A DNA stretch of 64,000 bases from Streptomyces sp. DvalAA-43 (GTDB taxonomy: Bacteria > Actinomycetota > Actinomycetes > Streptomycetales > Streptomycetaceae). The stretch lies in the NCBI RefSeq assembly GCF_900091725.1, contig NZ_FMBW01000030.1, forward strand, positions 186,001 to 250,000. Direction: 5' to 3'. The notes under the pieces are model-generated. The model searched no databases and was not told the DNA's origin. It worked only from the letters and a program-made list of their open reading frames with translations. Position numbers and translations under genes: made by a program. Positions 16,535-24,703 of this stretch are shown here, one piece after another (within the stretch, counting starts at the first letter, position 1; each line of letters starts with the position of its first letter).

Positions 16535-17353
16535 CTACTGTTCGAAGACCACCGTCACGGGTGCGTGATCACTCCACCGCTCGGCATGCGTCGCGGCCCG
16601 CTCGACCCAGCCCTTCACCGCGCGCCCGGCCAGCCCCGGCGTCGCCACCTGGTAGTCGATCCGCCAGCCGGTGTCGTTGTCGAAGGCCCGCCCGCGGTAG
16701 GACCACCAGGAGTACGGGCCCTCCTCCTCGGGGTGCAGGGACCGTACGACATCGACGTACCCGGCCTCGTCGAAGACCCGGGTCAGCCACTCCCGCTCCT
16801 CGGGGAGGAAGCCGGAGTTCTTCTTGTTGCCCTTCCAGTTCCTCAGGTCGGCCTCCTGGTGGGCGATGTTCCAGTCACCGCAGACCACCACCTCGCGGCC
16901 ACCGGCCGCGGCCCGCTCCTTCAGGCCCTTCAGGTACGGGAGGAACGCGGCCATGAACCGCTCCTTCTCGTCCTGCTTCTCGGTGCCGACCTCGCCGGAG
17001 GGCAGATACAGGCTCGCGACCGTGACACCCGGCAGGTCGATCTCGACGTAGCGGCCACTCGCGTCGAACTCCTCGCTCCCGGCGTCCCCGAAGCCGCCGA
17101 ACCCGATCTGCACGCGCTCGGGCGCACGCCGGGTGTACAGGGAGACCCCGGCCCGCCCCTTGGCGGCGGCCGGGGCGTGCACGGTGTGCCAGCCCTCGGG
17201 GTCGCGCACCTCGTCGGGCAGCTGCTGCGGCTCGGCCCGCACCTCCTGGAGACAGATCACATCGGCCTCGGTCCGGGCCAGCCACTCGACGAAGCCCTTC
17301 TTGGCGGCGGCACGGAGCCCGTTTACATTGACGGTGGTCACGGTGGTGAGCAT
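16535..17353 (-). CDS. Exodeoxyribonuclease III
   Basis: A 272-residue EEP-superfamily nuclease, the size of bacterial ExoIII. Motifs in order: VTTVNVNGLRAAAKKGF, DVICLQEVRA (metal-binding Glu), YLPSGE, VCGDWNIAHQEADLRNWKGN (catalytic Asp/Asn), DNDTGWRIDYQVAT, and the C-terminal WSDHAPVTV (catalytic His). It acts as an AP endonuclease and 3'-5' exonuclease in base-excision repair. The ATG at 17353 is chosen because upstream codons do not resemble the family. Divergent from a GNAT gene. Confidence 0.93.
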   Translation of the reverse strand: MLTTVTTVNVNGLRAAAKKGFVEWLARTEADVICLQEVRAEPQQLPDEVRDPEGWHTVHAPAAAKGRAGVSLYTRRAPERVQIGFGGFGDAGSEEFDASGRYVEIDLPGVTVASLYLPSGEVGTEKQDEKERFMAAFLPYLKGLKERAAAGGREVVVCGDWNIAHQEADLRNWKGNKKNSGFLPEEREWLTRVFDEAGYVDVVRSLHPEEEGPYSWWSYRGRAFDNDTGWRIDYQVATPGLAGRAVKGWVERAATHAERWSDHAPVTVVFEQ

Positions 17354-17390
17354 TACGGCACGATACCGACATCCACCTGATGCATACATG

Positions 17391-17396
17391 TACCAT
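17391..17396 (+). promoter_or_regulatory. -10 box for a leaderless GNAT transcript
   Basis: TACCAT lies seven bases before the ATG at 17404, which has no ribosome-binding site. This spacing would start transcription at or next to the A of the ATG, so the mRNA is probably leaderless. Confidence 0.5.
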
Positions 17397-17403
17397 TCTT
17401 CGC

Positions 17404-17883
17404 ATGCATATCCAGCCCCGTCTCTTCGACCATCCAGACGCCGTCAGACTCAACGACCAGGTGCAGCTCGAATACGCCGAGCGCTACGGCGACGAGGGCG
17501 ATGTCACACCGCTCGACCCCACGATGTTCGAGCCGCCGAACGGTCTGTACCTGCTCGCCTACGATGCGCAGGGCCGCCCCGTCGCCACCGGCGGCTGGCG
17601 CTCCCAGGAGCGGAACGACGAGGGGTACTCGGACGGCGACGCCGAGCTCAAGCGGATGTTCGTGATACCCGAGGGCCGGGGCAACGGACTGGCCCGCCGC
17701 ATCCTGGCCGCCCTGGAGGACGACGCGCGGGCGGCGGGCCGGGTCCGCATGGTGCTGGAGACCGGGGACCAGCAGCCCGAGGCGATCGCACTGTACGCGT
17801 CCAGCGGGTACGCCCCGTGCGAGAAGTTCGGCCACTACCGCACGTACGACAGCAGCCGCTGCTTCGCCAAGCCGCTGCGGTAG
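17404..17883 (+). CDS. GNAT-family N-acetyltransferase
   Basis: 159 residues. The acetyl-CoA motif A is RMFVIPEGRGNGLARRIL (R/Q-x-x-G-x-G/A), and the strand after it (VRMVLETGDQQPEAIALYAS) is also typical. It transfers acetyl from acetyl-CoA to an amine; the substrate is unknown. The start has no Shine-Dalgarno sequence and is probably leaderless. It converges with the beta-lactamase-fold gene 25 bp away. Confidence 0.88.
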   Translation: MHIQPRLFDHPDAVRLNDQVQLEYAERYGDEGDVTPLDPTMFEPPNGLYLLAYDAQGRPVATGGWRSQERNDEGYSDGDAELKRMFVIPEGRGNGLARRILAALEDDARAAGRVRMVLETGDQQPEAIALYASSGYAPCEKFGHYRTYDSSRCFAKPLR

Positions 17884-17907
17884 CGGTTCCGCGCCTCCGA
17901 CCCCGGC

Positions 17908-19065
17908 TCAGGCCCCGGCCGCGTACTTCCAGAACTCCCGCACCGACGTGGGTGGGGTCGGTCCGGTCATCTCCAGCTGGGTCAGCAGGAGGGCGACCGT
18001 GCCGGTGGCGGGCGTGAGGTGTCCCGCCGTCCCCGAGCCGCCCACCCAGCCGTAGCGCCCCGGAACGTTCCAGGGCTCGACGGCCTCGACATCGACCGAG
18101 CCGCCGTAGCCCCAGCCCTGCCCCTCCAGGAACATCGCACCGCCCTCGCGCTGCGCCCGCGTCAGGTGGTCGGTGGTCATCAGCCGCACCGACTCGGCGG
18201 ACAGCAGCCGACGGCCGCCCGTCTCGGCGTGCCCCTCCGCGAGCAGCATCCGGGCGAAGGCGTACCAGTCGTCGACGGTCGAGACCAGCCCGCCGGCACC
18301 GGACGCGAACGCGGGCACGCTGCTCCACTGCCCGTCCGGGGCATCGGCCAGCTGGAGGCCGTCACCTTCCGGGGCGGCGCGATAGAGGCTGGTGAACCGG
18401 TCGGCCTCGGCGGGCGGTACGGCGAAACCGGTGTCGGCCATGCCCAGCGGCTCGAACAGCCGCTCCGCCAGGAATTCGGGCAGCGACCGGTCCGAGACCC
18501 GGGCGATCAGCACGCCGAGGATGTCGGAGCAGGTGTTGTACAGCCATGCCTCGCCCGGCTGGTGGAGCAGCGGGATCCCGGACAGCGCGGCCATCCACGC
18601 GTCCGGCGCCGCGACGTCCCGGGGTCGCAGCGCGCCCTGCTTCAGCTCGCTGAAGAGCAGCCGGACCGCGGGCAGCGAGAAGTCCGACGGAAAGCCGTAC
18701 CCGGCCCGGAAGGTGAGCAGATCGGCCACGGTGATGACCCGCTCGGCGGGCACCACGTCATCGACCGGGGAGGCGGGCGTACGGACCACCATCGGCGCCG
18801 CCAGCTCCGGCAGCCACTGCCGCACCGGTTCGTCCAGCGCGATCCGGCCCTCCTCGACCAGCACCATGGCCGCCGCGGCGGTGATCGGCTTGGTCATCGA
18901 GGCGATACGGAAGATCGAGTCCCGGGCCATCGGGACCGTACCGCCCACGTCGGCGGAGCCGACCGCCGCCACCTCGACCCGGTCCCCGCGGGCCACCAGG
19001 CCCACGGCTCCCGGCGCCGCTCCGCCGCCGACATGCTTCCCCAGAAGATCGCGCAGATTGCTCAT
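17908..19065 (-). CDS. Serine hydrolase of the beta-lactamase (class C)/esterase fold
   Basis: 385 residues. The nucleophile motif SxxK is SMTK in FRIASMTKPITAAAAMVLVE; the tyrosine motif is in WLYNTCSDILGVLIA, and the third glycine-rich motif is GWVGGSGT. There is no signal peptide, so it is probably a cytoplasmic EstB-like esterase or peptidase rather than a true beta-lactamase. AAGGTGG precedes the ATG at 19065; a longer frame extends upstream into the methyltransferase gene and is rejected. Confidence 0.88.
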   Translation of the reverse strand: MSNLRDLLGKHVGGGAAPGAVGLVARGDRVEVAAVGSADVGGTVPMARDSIFRIASMTKPITAAAAMVLVEEGRIALDEPVRQWLPELAAPMVVRTPASPVDDVVPAERVITVADLLTFRAGYGFPSDFSLPAVRLLFSELKQGALRPRDVAAPDAWMAALSGIPLLHQPGEAWLYNTCSDILGVLIARVSDRSLPEFLAERLFEPLGMADTGFAVPPAEADRFTSLYRAAPEGDGLQLADAPDGQWSSVPAFASGAGGLVSTVDDWYAFARMLLAEGHAETGGRRLLSAESVRLMTTDHLTRAQREGGAMFLEGQGWGYGGSVDVEAVEPWNVPGRYGWVGGSGTAGHLTPATGTVALLLTQLEMTGPTPPTSVREFWKYAAGA

Positions 19066-19151
19066 CGGTCCACCTTCTCGCTCGTGCGTCCGGAAGGAGG
19101 ACCGCCGCACCGTCCCGGACTCATCGGTCCCGGGCGCACTCCCCCGACGGC

Positions 19152-19937
19152 TCAGCGCACCCGGCCGACCCCCACGTAGAAGCCGCTGCGCTCCCGCACC
19201 GGCGCGGGCTCCTCGCGATACCACTCCGTGGCGAAGACCAGCCCCGGCTCGACCAGCTCCAGCCCGTCGAAGAACGGCTCGACCTCGCTCCGGGTACGCA
19301 TCCGCAGCGGGATCGCCCCCTTCTTGTACGCGCTCTCGGTCTCCTGCTTCAGCTCCGGGTGCTGGTCGGCCGTGCCGTGCGAGAGCACCAGGAAGCTCCC
19401 GGCGGGCAGCGCGTCGACCAGGGTGCGGGCGAGGCCGTACGGGTCCTCGTCGTCCGGCAGGAAGTGCATCAGCGCGATGAGGGAGAGCGCGATGGGCCGG
19501 TCGAAGTCGAGCAGCTCACGGGCGTGTTCGAGGATCACCCCGGGCCGGCGCACATCCGCGTGGATGTAGTCGGTGACGCCCTCCGGACTGCTGATCAGCA
19601 GCGCCTCCGCGTGCCGCAGCACGATCGGGTCGTTGTCCGCGTAGACGATCCGGGCGGACGGGACGATGCCCTGGACGACCTGGTGCAGATTGGGTTCGGT
19701 GGGGATGCCGGTGCCGATGTCGAGGAACTGGTCGACCCCGTTGCGGGCCAGCCAGGCGGAGGCCCGGTGCATGAAGGCCCGGTTCCGCGCGGCGTTGCCC
19801 CGCGCCTCCGCGGGCAGCTTCTCCGCCACCTGCTGGTCGACCGGGTAGTTGTCCTTGCCGCCCAGCAGCCAGTCGTAGACGCGGGCGGGATGGGGCTTGC
19901 TGGTGTCGATCCGGGGCTCGGGCTGGTCGACCGGCAC
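19152..19937 (-). CDS. SAM-dependent methyltransferase, DUF574 type
   Basis: 261 residues. It shows the actinobacterial DUF574 (PF04672) signature: SKPHPARVYDWLLGGKDNY, RNRAFMHRASAWLA, and the SAM motif FLDIGTGIPTEPNLHQV, then VYADNDPIVLRHAEALL. Substrates of this very expanded Streptomyces family are mostly unknown. The GTG start has GAGGAG eight bases upstream. Divergent from the SARP regulator with a 200-bp shared intergenic region. Confidence 0.92.
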   Translation of the reverse strand: MPVDQPEPRIDTSKPHPARVYDWLLGGKDNYPVDQQVAEKLPAEARGNAARNRAFMHRASAWLARNGVDQFLDIGTGIPTEPNLHQVVQGIVPSARIVYADNDPIVLRHAEALLISSPEGVTDYIHADVRRPGVILEHARELLDFDRPIALSLIALMHFLPDDEDPYGLARTLVDALPAGSFLVLSHGTADQHPELKQETESAYKKGAIPLRMRTRSEVEPFFDGLELVEPGLVFATEWYREEPAPVRERSGFYVGVGRVR

Positions 19938-20137
19938 GGGGGCGCTCCTCGCGGTACGGAGAATCCATGAGCGCGGAATCGCGGGGAATCCACGCGCGTG
20001 CGAACGCGCCCAGCGTAGGTGACGCGCTTCCCGGGGCCGATGGCAGGGCTCGTAAGATCATCGTTCCGGGGCCCGGCCTCCGGGCGCGACCCGGCGACCC
20101 TGACGCTGAGCGTTCTCACATCGATGGGGAGGCCCTG

Positions 20138-22963
20138 ATGGATTTCCGGCTGCTCGGCAGGGTGGGCGCTGCCACCGGGGCGGAAGAGCTCCAACTGGGC
20201 CCCGTCAAGCGGCGCAGCGTGCTCGCCGCGCTGCTCCTCAAGGCCAATTCCGCCGTTCCCGTAGATCAGTTGATCGACGCGCTCTGGGACGACGCGCCGC
20301 CCACCCACGCCCGTACGGTCGTTCAGGGGCATGTGTCGCGGCTGCGGGCCCTGCTGGCCTCGGCCGGTGCCGGGGAGCACGGGGTCGGCCTGATGACCCA
20401 GGGCCCGTCGTACGTGTTCGAGGTGCCGGAGACGCTGCTCGACACCTGCCGCTTCGATCGGCTCGCCCGGCGCGGCAGGCTCCGGCAGCGGCCCGCCGAC
20501 GCGGTGGCCGTCCTCGGTGAGGCGCTCGCGCTGTGGCACGGCCCGGCGCTCGACGGCACCGCCCCGAGCGCCCCGCTGCGGGCCGCCGCGCAGACGCTGG
20601 AGGAGGCCCGGCTCGACGTGGTGGAGAGCCTGGCGGTGGCCTACGAGCGGCTCGGGGACCGTGCCGGTGCGGTGGCGGTGCTCCAGGCGGAGGTGGCGGC
20701 GCACCCGCTGCGCGAGTCGCTGGCCGAGGCGTTGATCCTGGCGCTGTACCGGGCGGGGCGCCGGTCGGACGCGCTCGACCGGTACCACCGCGTCCGCTGT
20801 CTGCTCGCCGACGAACTGGGCGTCGGCCCGGGGCCGGGGCTGCGGAGCGCCTACGAGACGGCCCTGCGCGGCGGACCCGTGGGGGCGGGCGGTGCCGGTC
20901 CGGTGGACCTGCTGCCCGCGCCGGGGGCCGGTCCCGCTCCCGTACCAGGGACCGGTCTCGCTCCCGTGCCGGACGCACGGTACGGGGCGGACGCGCTGCT
21001 CCTCGCACCGGCCGGGCGGCCCCCCGCACCGGCCGGGCCCGCGCCGCGGTTGCTGCCGCGCGGGGTACGGGGGTTCCTGGGCCGGGACACGGAGCTGGCC
21101 GCGCTGGACCGGATCGCCGGAGCCGGGGACGGGGCCGTCGCGCTGGTGACCGGACCCGCCGGGGTGGGCAAGACCGCGCTCGCGCTCCAGTGGGCGCACC
21201 ACAGACAGGCCCGTTACCCGGGCGGCACGCTCTTCGCCGATCTGCGCGGCTTCGGCGGCGTACCGGCCGAACCGGCCGAGACCGTAAGGGAGTTCCTGAT
21301 CGCACTGGGGGTACCGGCGCGCGACCTCCCGGACTCGGCGGCGGCCGCCGCCGCGCTGTACCGCGAGCTGACCGCGAGGCGCGCACTCCTGGTCGTCCTC
21401 GACAATGTGCGCGGTACCGACCAGGTCCGCTCGCTGCTGCCCTCCGGGACCGGCTCGGCCGTCCTGGTCACCTCGCGCATCCGGCTCAGCGGGCTGATCG
21501 TCGAGGAGCTGGCCCGGCCGGTGCCGCTCGACGTCCTCGGACCCGTGCCCGCCACCGAACTGCTCGCCGCGGCGGTCGGCGAGGAGCGGGTGGCGGCCGA
21601 GCCCGAGGCGGCGGACCGGCTCGCCCGGCTCTGCGACGGCCTGCCCCTCGCGCTGCGCATCACGGCGGCGCAGCTGGCGGCCAGACCACGCTGGCGGCTC
21701 GCCGATCTGGCGGCCGAACTCGCGGACGAGCAGCGGAGGCTGGCCCTGCTCTCGCTCGACGAGGCGGAGGAGTCGGGGGTCGCGGCGGCGCTCCGCATCA
21801 CGGTGCAGGGGCTGCCGCCGGAGGCGGTGCGGCTCTTCGCCCTGCTCGGGGTGGTCCCCGGACCGGATCTGGAGCGGTACGCCGCCGCCGCGCTGCTCGG
21901 CCGCGATCCCGCCGTGGCGGCCGAGGCGCTCGACCGGCTCGCGGGGGCCCATCTGGTGACCGAGTACGCCCCCGGCAGGTACTCCATGCACGATCTGGTC
22001 CGGCTGTACGCGCGCGGGCTCGGCACCGACGAAGGGGCGCTGCTGCGGCTGCTGGACAGCTACACGGCCACCGCGCTCGCCGCGTCCCTCGCCGCCGAAC
22101 CGGGCGAGAAGCCCTGCTGCACCCTGCCCCGGGAGGCTCCCGCCGACGCCCCGGCACGGACGTTCGCCGACCGGCCCGCCGCCCTGCGGTGGTACGCGGT
22201 GGAGCGCGAGAACCTGGCCGCCGCGGTCACCGCCGCCCGCGCGGCGGGCCATGACGACCGGGCCTGGCGCCTGGCCGTGCTCCAGTGGCCGTACGTGGTG
22301 TGGAGCGTCCGGGACGGCTGGGCACCCCTGCTCGAACAGGCCCTGGAGGCGAGCCGGCTCCTCGACGACCCGGACGCGGAGTCCCGGGTACGGGCGCTGC
22401 TGGGCTGGGTGCTGACCCGGGAGGGGCAGCTGTCCGAGGCGCTCGCCCAGCTGGAGCTCGCGCCCGCCCTCGCCGCCCGCGCACACGCCCCGTCGAGCGA
22501 GGCGATCGCCCTGGTCAACCTGGCGGTCGCACTGGACGCGGACGGGATCACCGACACCTCGCTGCGCCATGTCACCCGCGCGGTCCGGCTCGCCCGCGAG
22601 GCGCAGGACGTACTCACCGAACTCCTCGCGCTCCAGCACCGGACGCGCCAGCTCCTGGCCCGGGGCGACATCGCGGCGGCGGAGCGCTGCACGGCGTACG
22701 CGCTGGCGCTCGACGACCACGGGGTGACGACGGGCCTGGGCGCACTGCGCAGGGCCGCCCTGCGGCTGAGCCGGAGCGAGGCGCTGCTCGCGCTGGGCGA
22801 GCGGGACGCGGCGGAGAGCTGTACCCGCCAGGCACTCGCGGAAGCCGCGAGCCAGGGCTTCCAGGAGGGCGTGAACCGGGCCAGGTCCCAACTGGAGGCC
22901 CTGGGGCGGCCGGTGGACCTCCCGGCGGCACCGGAGGGCGGCGGCCGGCCCGTACGTTCCTGA
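20138..22963 (+). CDS. SARP/AfsR-type regulator with NB-ARC and TPR-like domains
   Basis: 941 residues with the AfsR architecture. An OmpR-type winged helix (1-90, MDFRLLGRVGAATGAEEL and KRRSVLAALLLKANSAVPVD) is followed by the bacterial transcriptional activation domain (about 95-245). A Pro/Gly/Ala-rich linker leads to an NB-ARC ATPase with P-loop VTGPAGVGKTALALQW (Lys 345) and LLVVLDNVRG (Walker B), then helical TPR-like repeats from about 690. Such proteins activate secondary-metabolite genes in response to phosphorylation or ATP binding. GGGGAGG lies six bases before the ATG. The target is unknown; the lanthipeptide locus begins 1.7 kb downstream. Confidence 0.92.
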   Translation: MDFRLLGRVGAATGAEELQLGPVKRRSVLAALLLKANSAVPVDQLIDALWDDAPPTHARTVVQGHVSRLRALLASAGAGEHGVGLMTQGPSYVFEVPETLLDTCRFDRLARRGRLRQRPADAVAVLGEALALWHGPALDGTAPSAPLRAAAQTLEEARLDVVESLAVAYERLGDRAGAVAVLQAEVAAHPLRESLAEALILALYRAGRRSDALDRYHRVRCLLADELGVGPGPGLRSAYETALRGGPVGAGGAGPVDLLPAPGAGPAPVPGTGLAPVPDARYGADALLLAPAGRPPAPAGPAPRLLPRGVRGFLGRDTELAALDRIAGAGDGAVALVTGPAGVGKTALALQWAHHRQARYPGGTLFADLRGFGGVPAEPAETVREFLIALGVPARDLPDSAAAAAALYRELTARRALLVVLDNVRGTDQVRSLLPSGTGSAVLVTSRIRLSGLIVEELARPVPLDVLGPVPATELLAAAVGEERVAAEPEAADRLARLCDGLPLALRITAAQLAARPRWRLADLAAELADEQRRLALLSLDEAEESGVAAALRITVQGLPPEAVRLFALLGVVPGPDLERYAAAALLGRDPAVAAEALDRLAGAHLVTEYAPGRYSMHDLVRLYARGLGTDEGALLRLLDSYTATALAASLAAEPGEKPCCTLPREAPADAPARTFADRPAALRWYAVERENLAAAVTAARAAGHDDRAWRLAVLQWPYVVWSVRDGWAPLLEQALEASRLLDDPDAESRVRALLGWVLTREGQLSEALAQLELAPALAARAHAPSSEAIALVNLAVALDADGITDTSLRHVTRAVRLAREAQDVLTELLALQHRTRQLLARGDIAAAERCTAYALALDDHGVTTGLGALRRAALRLSRSEALLALGERDAAESCTRQALAEAASQGFQEGVNRARSQLEALGRPVDLPAAPEGGGRPVRS

Positions 22964-22972
22964 CGGGTCGAC

Positions 22973-23030
22973 CGCAAGGTACCCGGACGGCCGCAGAATG
23001 TCGCAAGGTACGCAGAGCGTCGCAAGGTAC
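22973..23030. repeat. Triple direct repeat CGCAAGGTAC
   Basis: CGCAAGGTAC occurs at 22973-22982, 23002-23011 and 23021-23030. The longer unit with GGACGGCCGCAGA recurs after the first and third copies. It lies between the SARP stop codon and the terminator, in noncoding DNA. No function is recognised. Confidence 0.7.
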
Positions 23031-23090
23031 GCGGACGGCCGCAGAGTGCGCGGCCGGCCGCAGCGGCCACCAACGCCTCGCCAAGCATCG

Positions 23091-23118
23091 CCTAACGCGC
23101 CCCGGCCCCGGCGTTAGG
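23091..23118. terminator. Bidirectional terminator between SARP and LuxR genes
   Basis: CCTAACGC (23091-23098) and GCGTTAGG (23111-23118) form a perfect 8-bp stem around a C-rich loop. The gene pair converges here, so the hairpin can serve both. Confidence 0.65.
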
Positions 23119-23123
23119 CCCGC

Positions 23124-24266
23124 TCAGGCAGGTGCGTGGCCCACGACGGGCGCGGCGGACTCTTCCGGCGCATCGGTTACATCGACATGCGCACGGGCCA
23201 CGTCGTCGTGCGCGCCGGCCACATCATCGTGCGCACCGGGCGCGGCCGGGGCCGTGAGGCCCGCGCGTTCGGCGAGTACACCGCCCTGGAAGCGGCTTCC
23301 GGCACCCAGCTCCTCCAGCAACTCCGCTATGTGCCGCCGACAGGTGCGCAGCGACATGCCCATCCGCCGGGCGATCACCTCGTCCTTGGCGCCCTCGGCC
23401 AGCAGCCCCACCAGCGCGCGGCGCATGCTGCCGCCGACCTCCTTGTAGGCGGCCTCGCTGGTGCCCCGGAACGGCGTGGCGCCGGACCAGTGCTGCTCGA
23501 AGGACCGGCAGAGGTACGCCACCACGTCGGGGTCCCTGACGAGCACCGCGCCCTCGCCCGAGCCGCCGTTCGCGCGCCGGGGCAGAAAGGCCACGGAACG
23601 GTCGAACACCACCGCCCGGTCCGGGAGTTCGGCGGACGTGCGGTACTCGGCACCGGCCGCGGTGAGCCGTTCCACGTACCCCTGGGTGGCCAGGCTGGTC
23701 CGGGCCGAGTGCTGGTAGAGGGTGCGCATCCGCACGCCCCGGCCGAGCATCGCCAGGTCCCGGTCGATGGCGTCCCGGAGATGGTGCGGGGAGCGTCCGC
23801 CGCCGGGCTGGACGGTGAACACCTCGTCCCAGCAGCGGGCCGACTCCTCGGTGAGCATCGCCGAGGCGGCCGCCAGGTCGGGCAGTACGGTGATGCCCTC
23901 CTCGCCGCTCCGCGCCCGCCGGGCGGCCCGGTACTGCGGCATCAGGGACTGCAACTCGTCGCGCACCGCCTGGATGTGCGCCGCCGCCCGCGCCAGCTCC
24001 GCCTCCCGGGGGCCGACCACCTCGGCCGCGGCGGCGTCCGGGCTGACCGGGATCAGCTGGCCGGGGTTGCCCGGGGCCGGCCTGAGCAGGCGGAGCGCCA
24101 GCAGGGCACGGCAGGCCCGCTCGACCTCCTCCGGGTCCAGGCCGAGGCCGGGCGGCACATCGGGGTGCCGTCGCCCGACGCTGCCCAGCGACAGCGCGTG
24201 CTCGAAGACCGCGACGGTCGCCGGGTCGAGGCGCGGCAGTTCGCCGCGATTTTTCCCTGTAGTCAT
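23124..24266 (-). CDS. TrmB/LuxR-type helix-turn-helix regulator of the lanthipeptide locus
   Basis: 380 residues. The N-terminal TrmB-like winged helix is about 1-75 (VFEHALSLGSVGRRHPDVPP). A phospholipase-D-like sensor region is about 140-280 (RMRTLYQHSARTSL, FDRSVAFLPRR). The LuxR-type C-terminal helix-turn-helix is about 295-345, including LLAEGAKDEVIARRMGMSLR and then TCRRHIAELLEELGA. The last 40 residues are an unusual tail with GAHDDVA/RAHVDVT repeats. The ATG has GGAG six bases upstream. It is divergent from the secreted peptide and lanthionine synthetase genes, so it is probably their regulator. No receiver domain is present. Confidence 0.88.
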   Translation of the reverse strand: MTTGKNRGELPRLDPATVAVFEHALSLGSVGRRHPDVPPGLGLDPEEVERACRALLALRLLRPAPGNPGQLIPVSPDAAAAEVVGPREAELARAAAHIQAVRDELQSLMPQYRAARRARSGEEGITVLPDLAAASAMLTEESARCWDEVFTVQPGGGRSPHHLRDAIDRDLAMLGRGVRMRTLYQHSARTSLATQGYVERLTAAGAEYRTSAELPDRAVVFDRSVAFLPRRANGGSGEGAVLVRDPDVVAYLCRSFEQHWSGATPFRGTSEAAYKEVGGSMRRALVGLLAEGAKDEVIARRMGMSLRTCRRHIAELLEELGAGSRFQGGVLAERAGLTAPAAPGAHDDVAGAHDDVARAHVDVTDAPEESAAPVVGHAPA

Positions 24267-24328
24267 GTTCTTCTCCGCAATGCGGCCCTGCTACTTCCGT
24301 GCCATGCAGGGTATTGCCAGCCCGGAGC

Positions 24329-24372
24329 GCTGGACCAACAGGGCGTCGGAGGATGAACTTTGGTCGTCCAGC
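24329..24372. promoter_or_regulatory. Long imperfect inverted repeat in the lanthipeptide divergent promoter
   Basis: GCTGGACCAA (24329-24338) is mirrored by TTGGTCgtCCAGC (24360-24372) around a 21-bp centre, with a two-base insertion in the right arm. It lies midway between the divergent LuxR-type gene and the secreted peptide gene, and is the best operator candidate there. Confidence 0.45.
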
Positions 24373-24461
24373 CGAAACCCCCTCAGCTGCGACATCTGGC
24401 GGCGAACCCCGTCCCCCGCGGTACTCGCCACCGCCCCCACTCCCGACCCAGGAGCCGCGCC

Positions 24462-24635
24462 ATGCCCTCAGCCGTCCGCCGCCTTCTCGTCCTCACGGTC
24501 CTGCTGTCCGCCGGCGCCGCCGCCGTCGCGGCGGGCCCCTCGGCACACGGACCCGGCGCGGATTCGGTCGGCACGGTCGCGGCGTCCCTCCTCGACACCA
24601 GCTGGGGCGACCACTACACCCCGCACCGGCAGTAG
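24462..24635 (+). CDS. 57-residue secreted peptide upstream of the lanthionine synthetase
   Basis: A small peptide beginning MPSAVRRLLVLTVLLSAGAA, a Sec signal peptide with likely cleavage after AAAVAA, leaving a mature peptide of about 33 residues that ends SLLDTSWGDHYTPHRQ. AGGAG lies seven bases before the ATG. It contains no cysteine, so it is not a lanthipeptide precursor. It is divergent from the TrmB/LuxR regulator and 69 bp upstream of the synthetase start. A secreted signalling peptide is an attractive but untested idea. I do not recognise a named family. Confidence 0.7.
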   Translation: MPSAVRRLLVLTVLLSAGAAAVAAGPSAHGPGADSVGTVAASLLDTSWGDHYTPHRQ

Positions 24636-24703
24636 GTCCCGCAAGCCCCCGGGCCATGTCCGCCAAGTCCCGCCCCCCGTCACGAGATGCGAGGTCGACC
24701 AGC

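Noticed and set aside
19595..22891. 1098-codon minus-strand frame opposite the SARP gene
   Set aside because: Shadow of the SARP coding frame; low-complexity Gly/Arg/Gln composition.
24299..24655. N-terminal extension of the LanL synthetase by 119 residues or more
   Set aside because: The extension is Arg/Pro-rich, overlaps the secreted peptide gene in another frame and lacks a ribosome-binding site.
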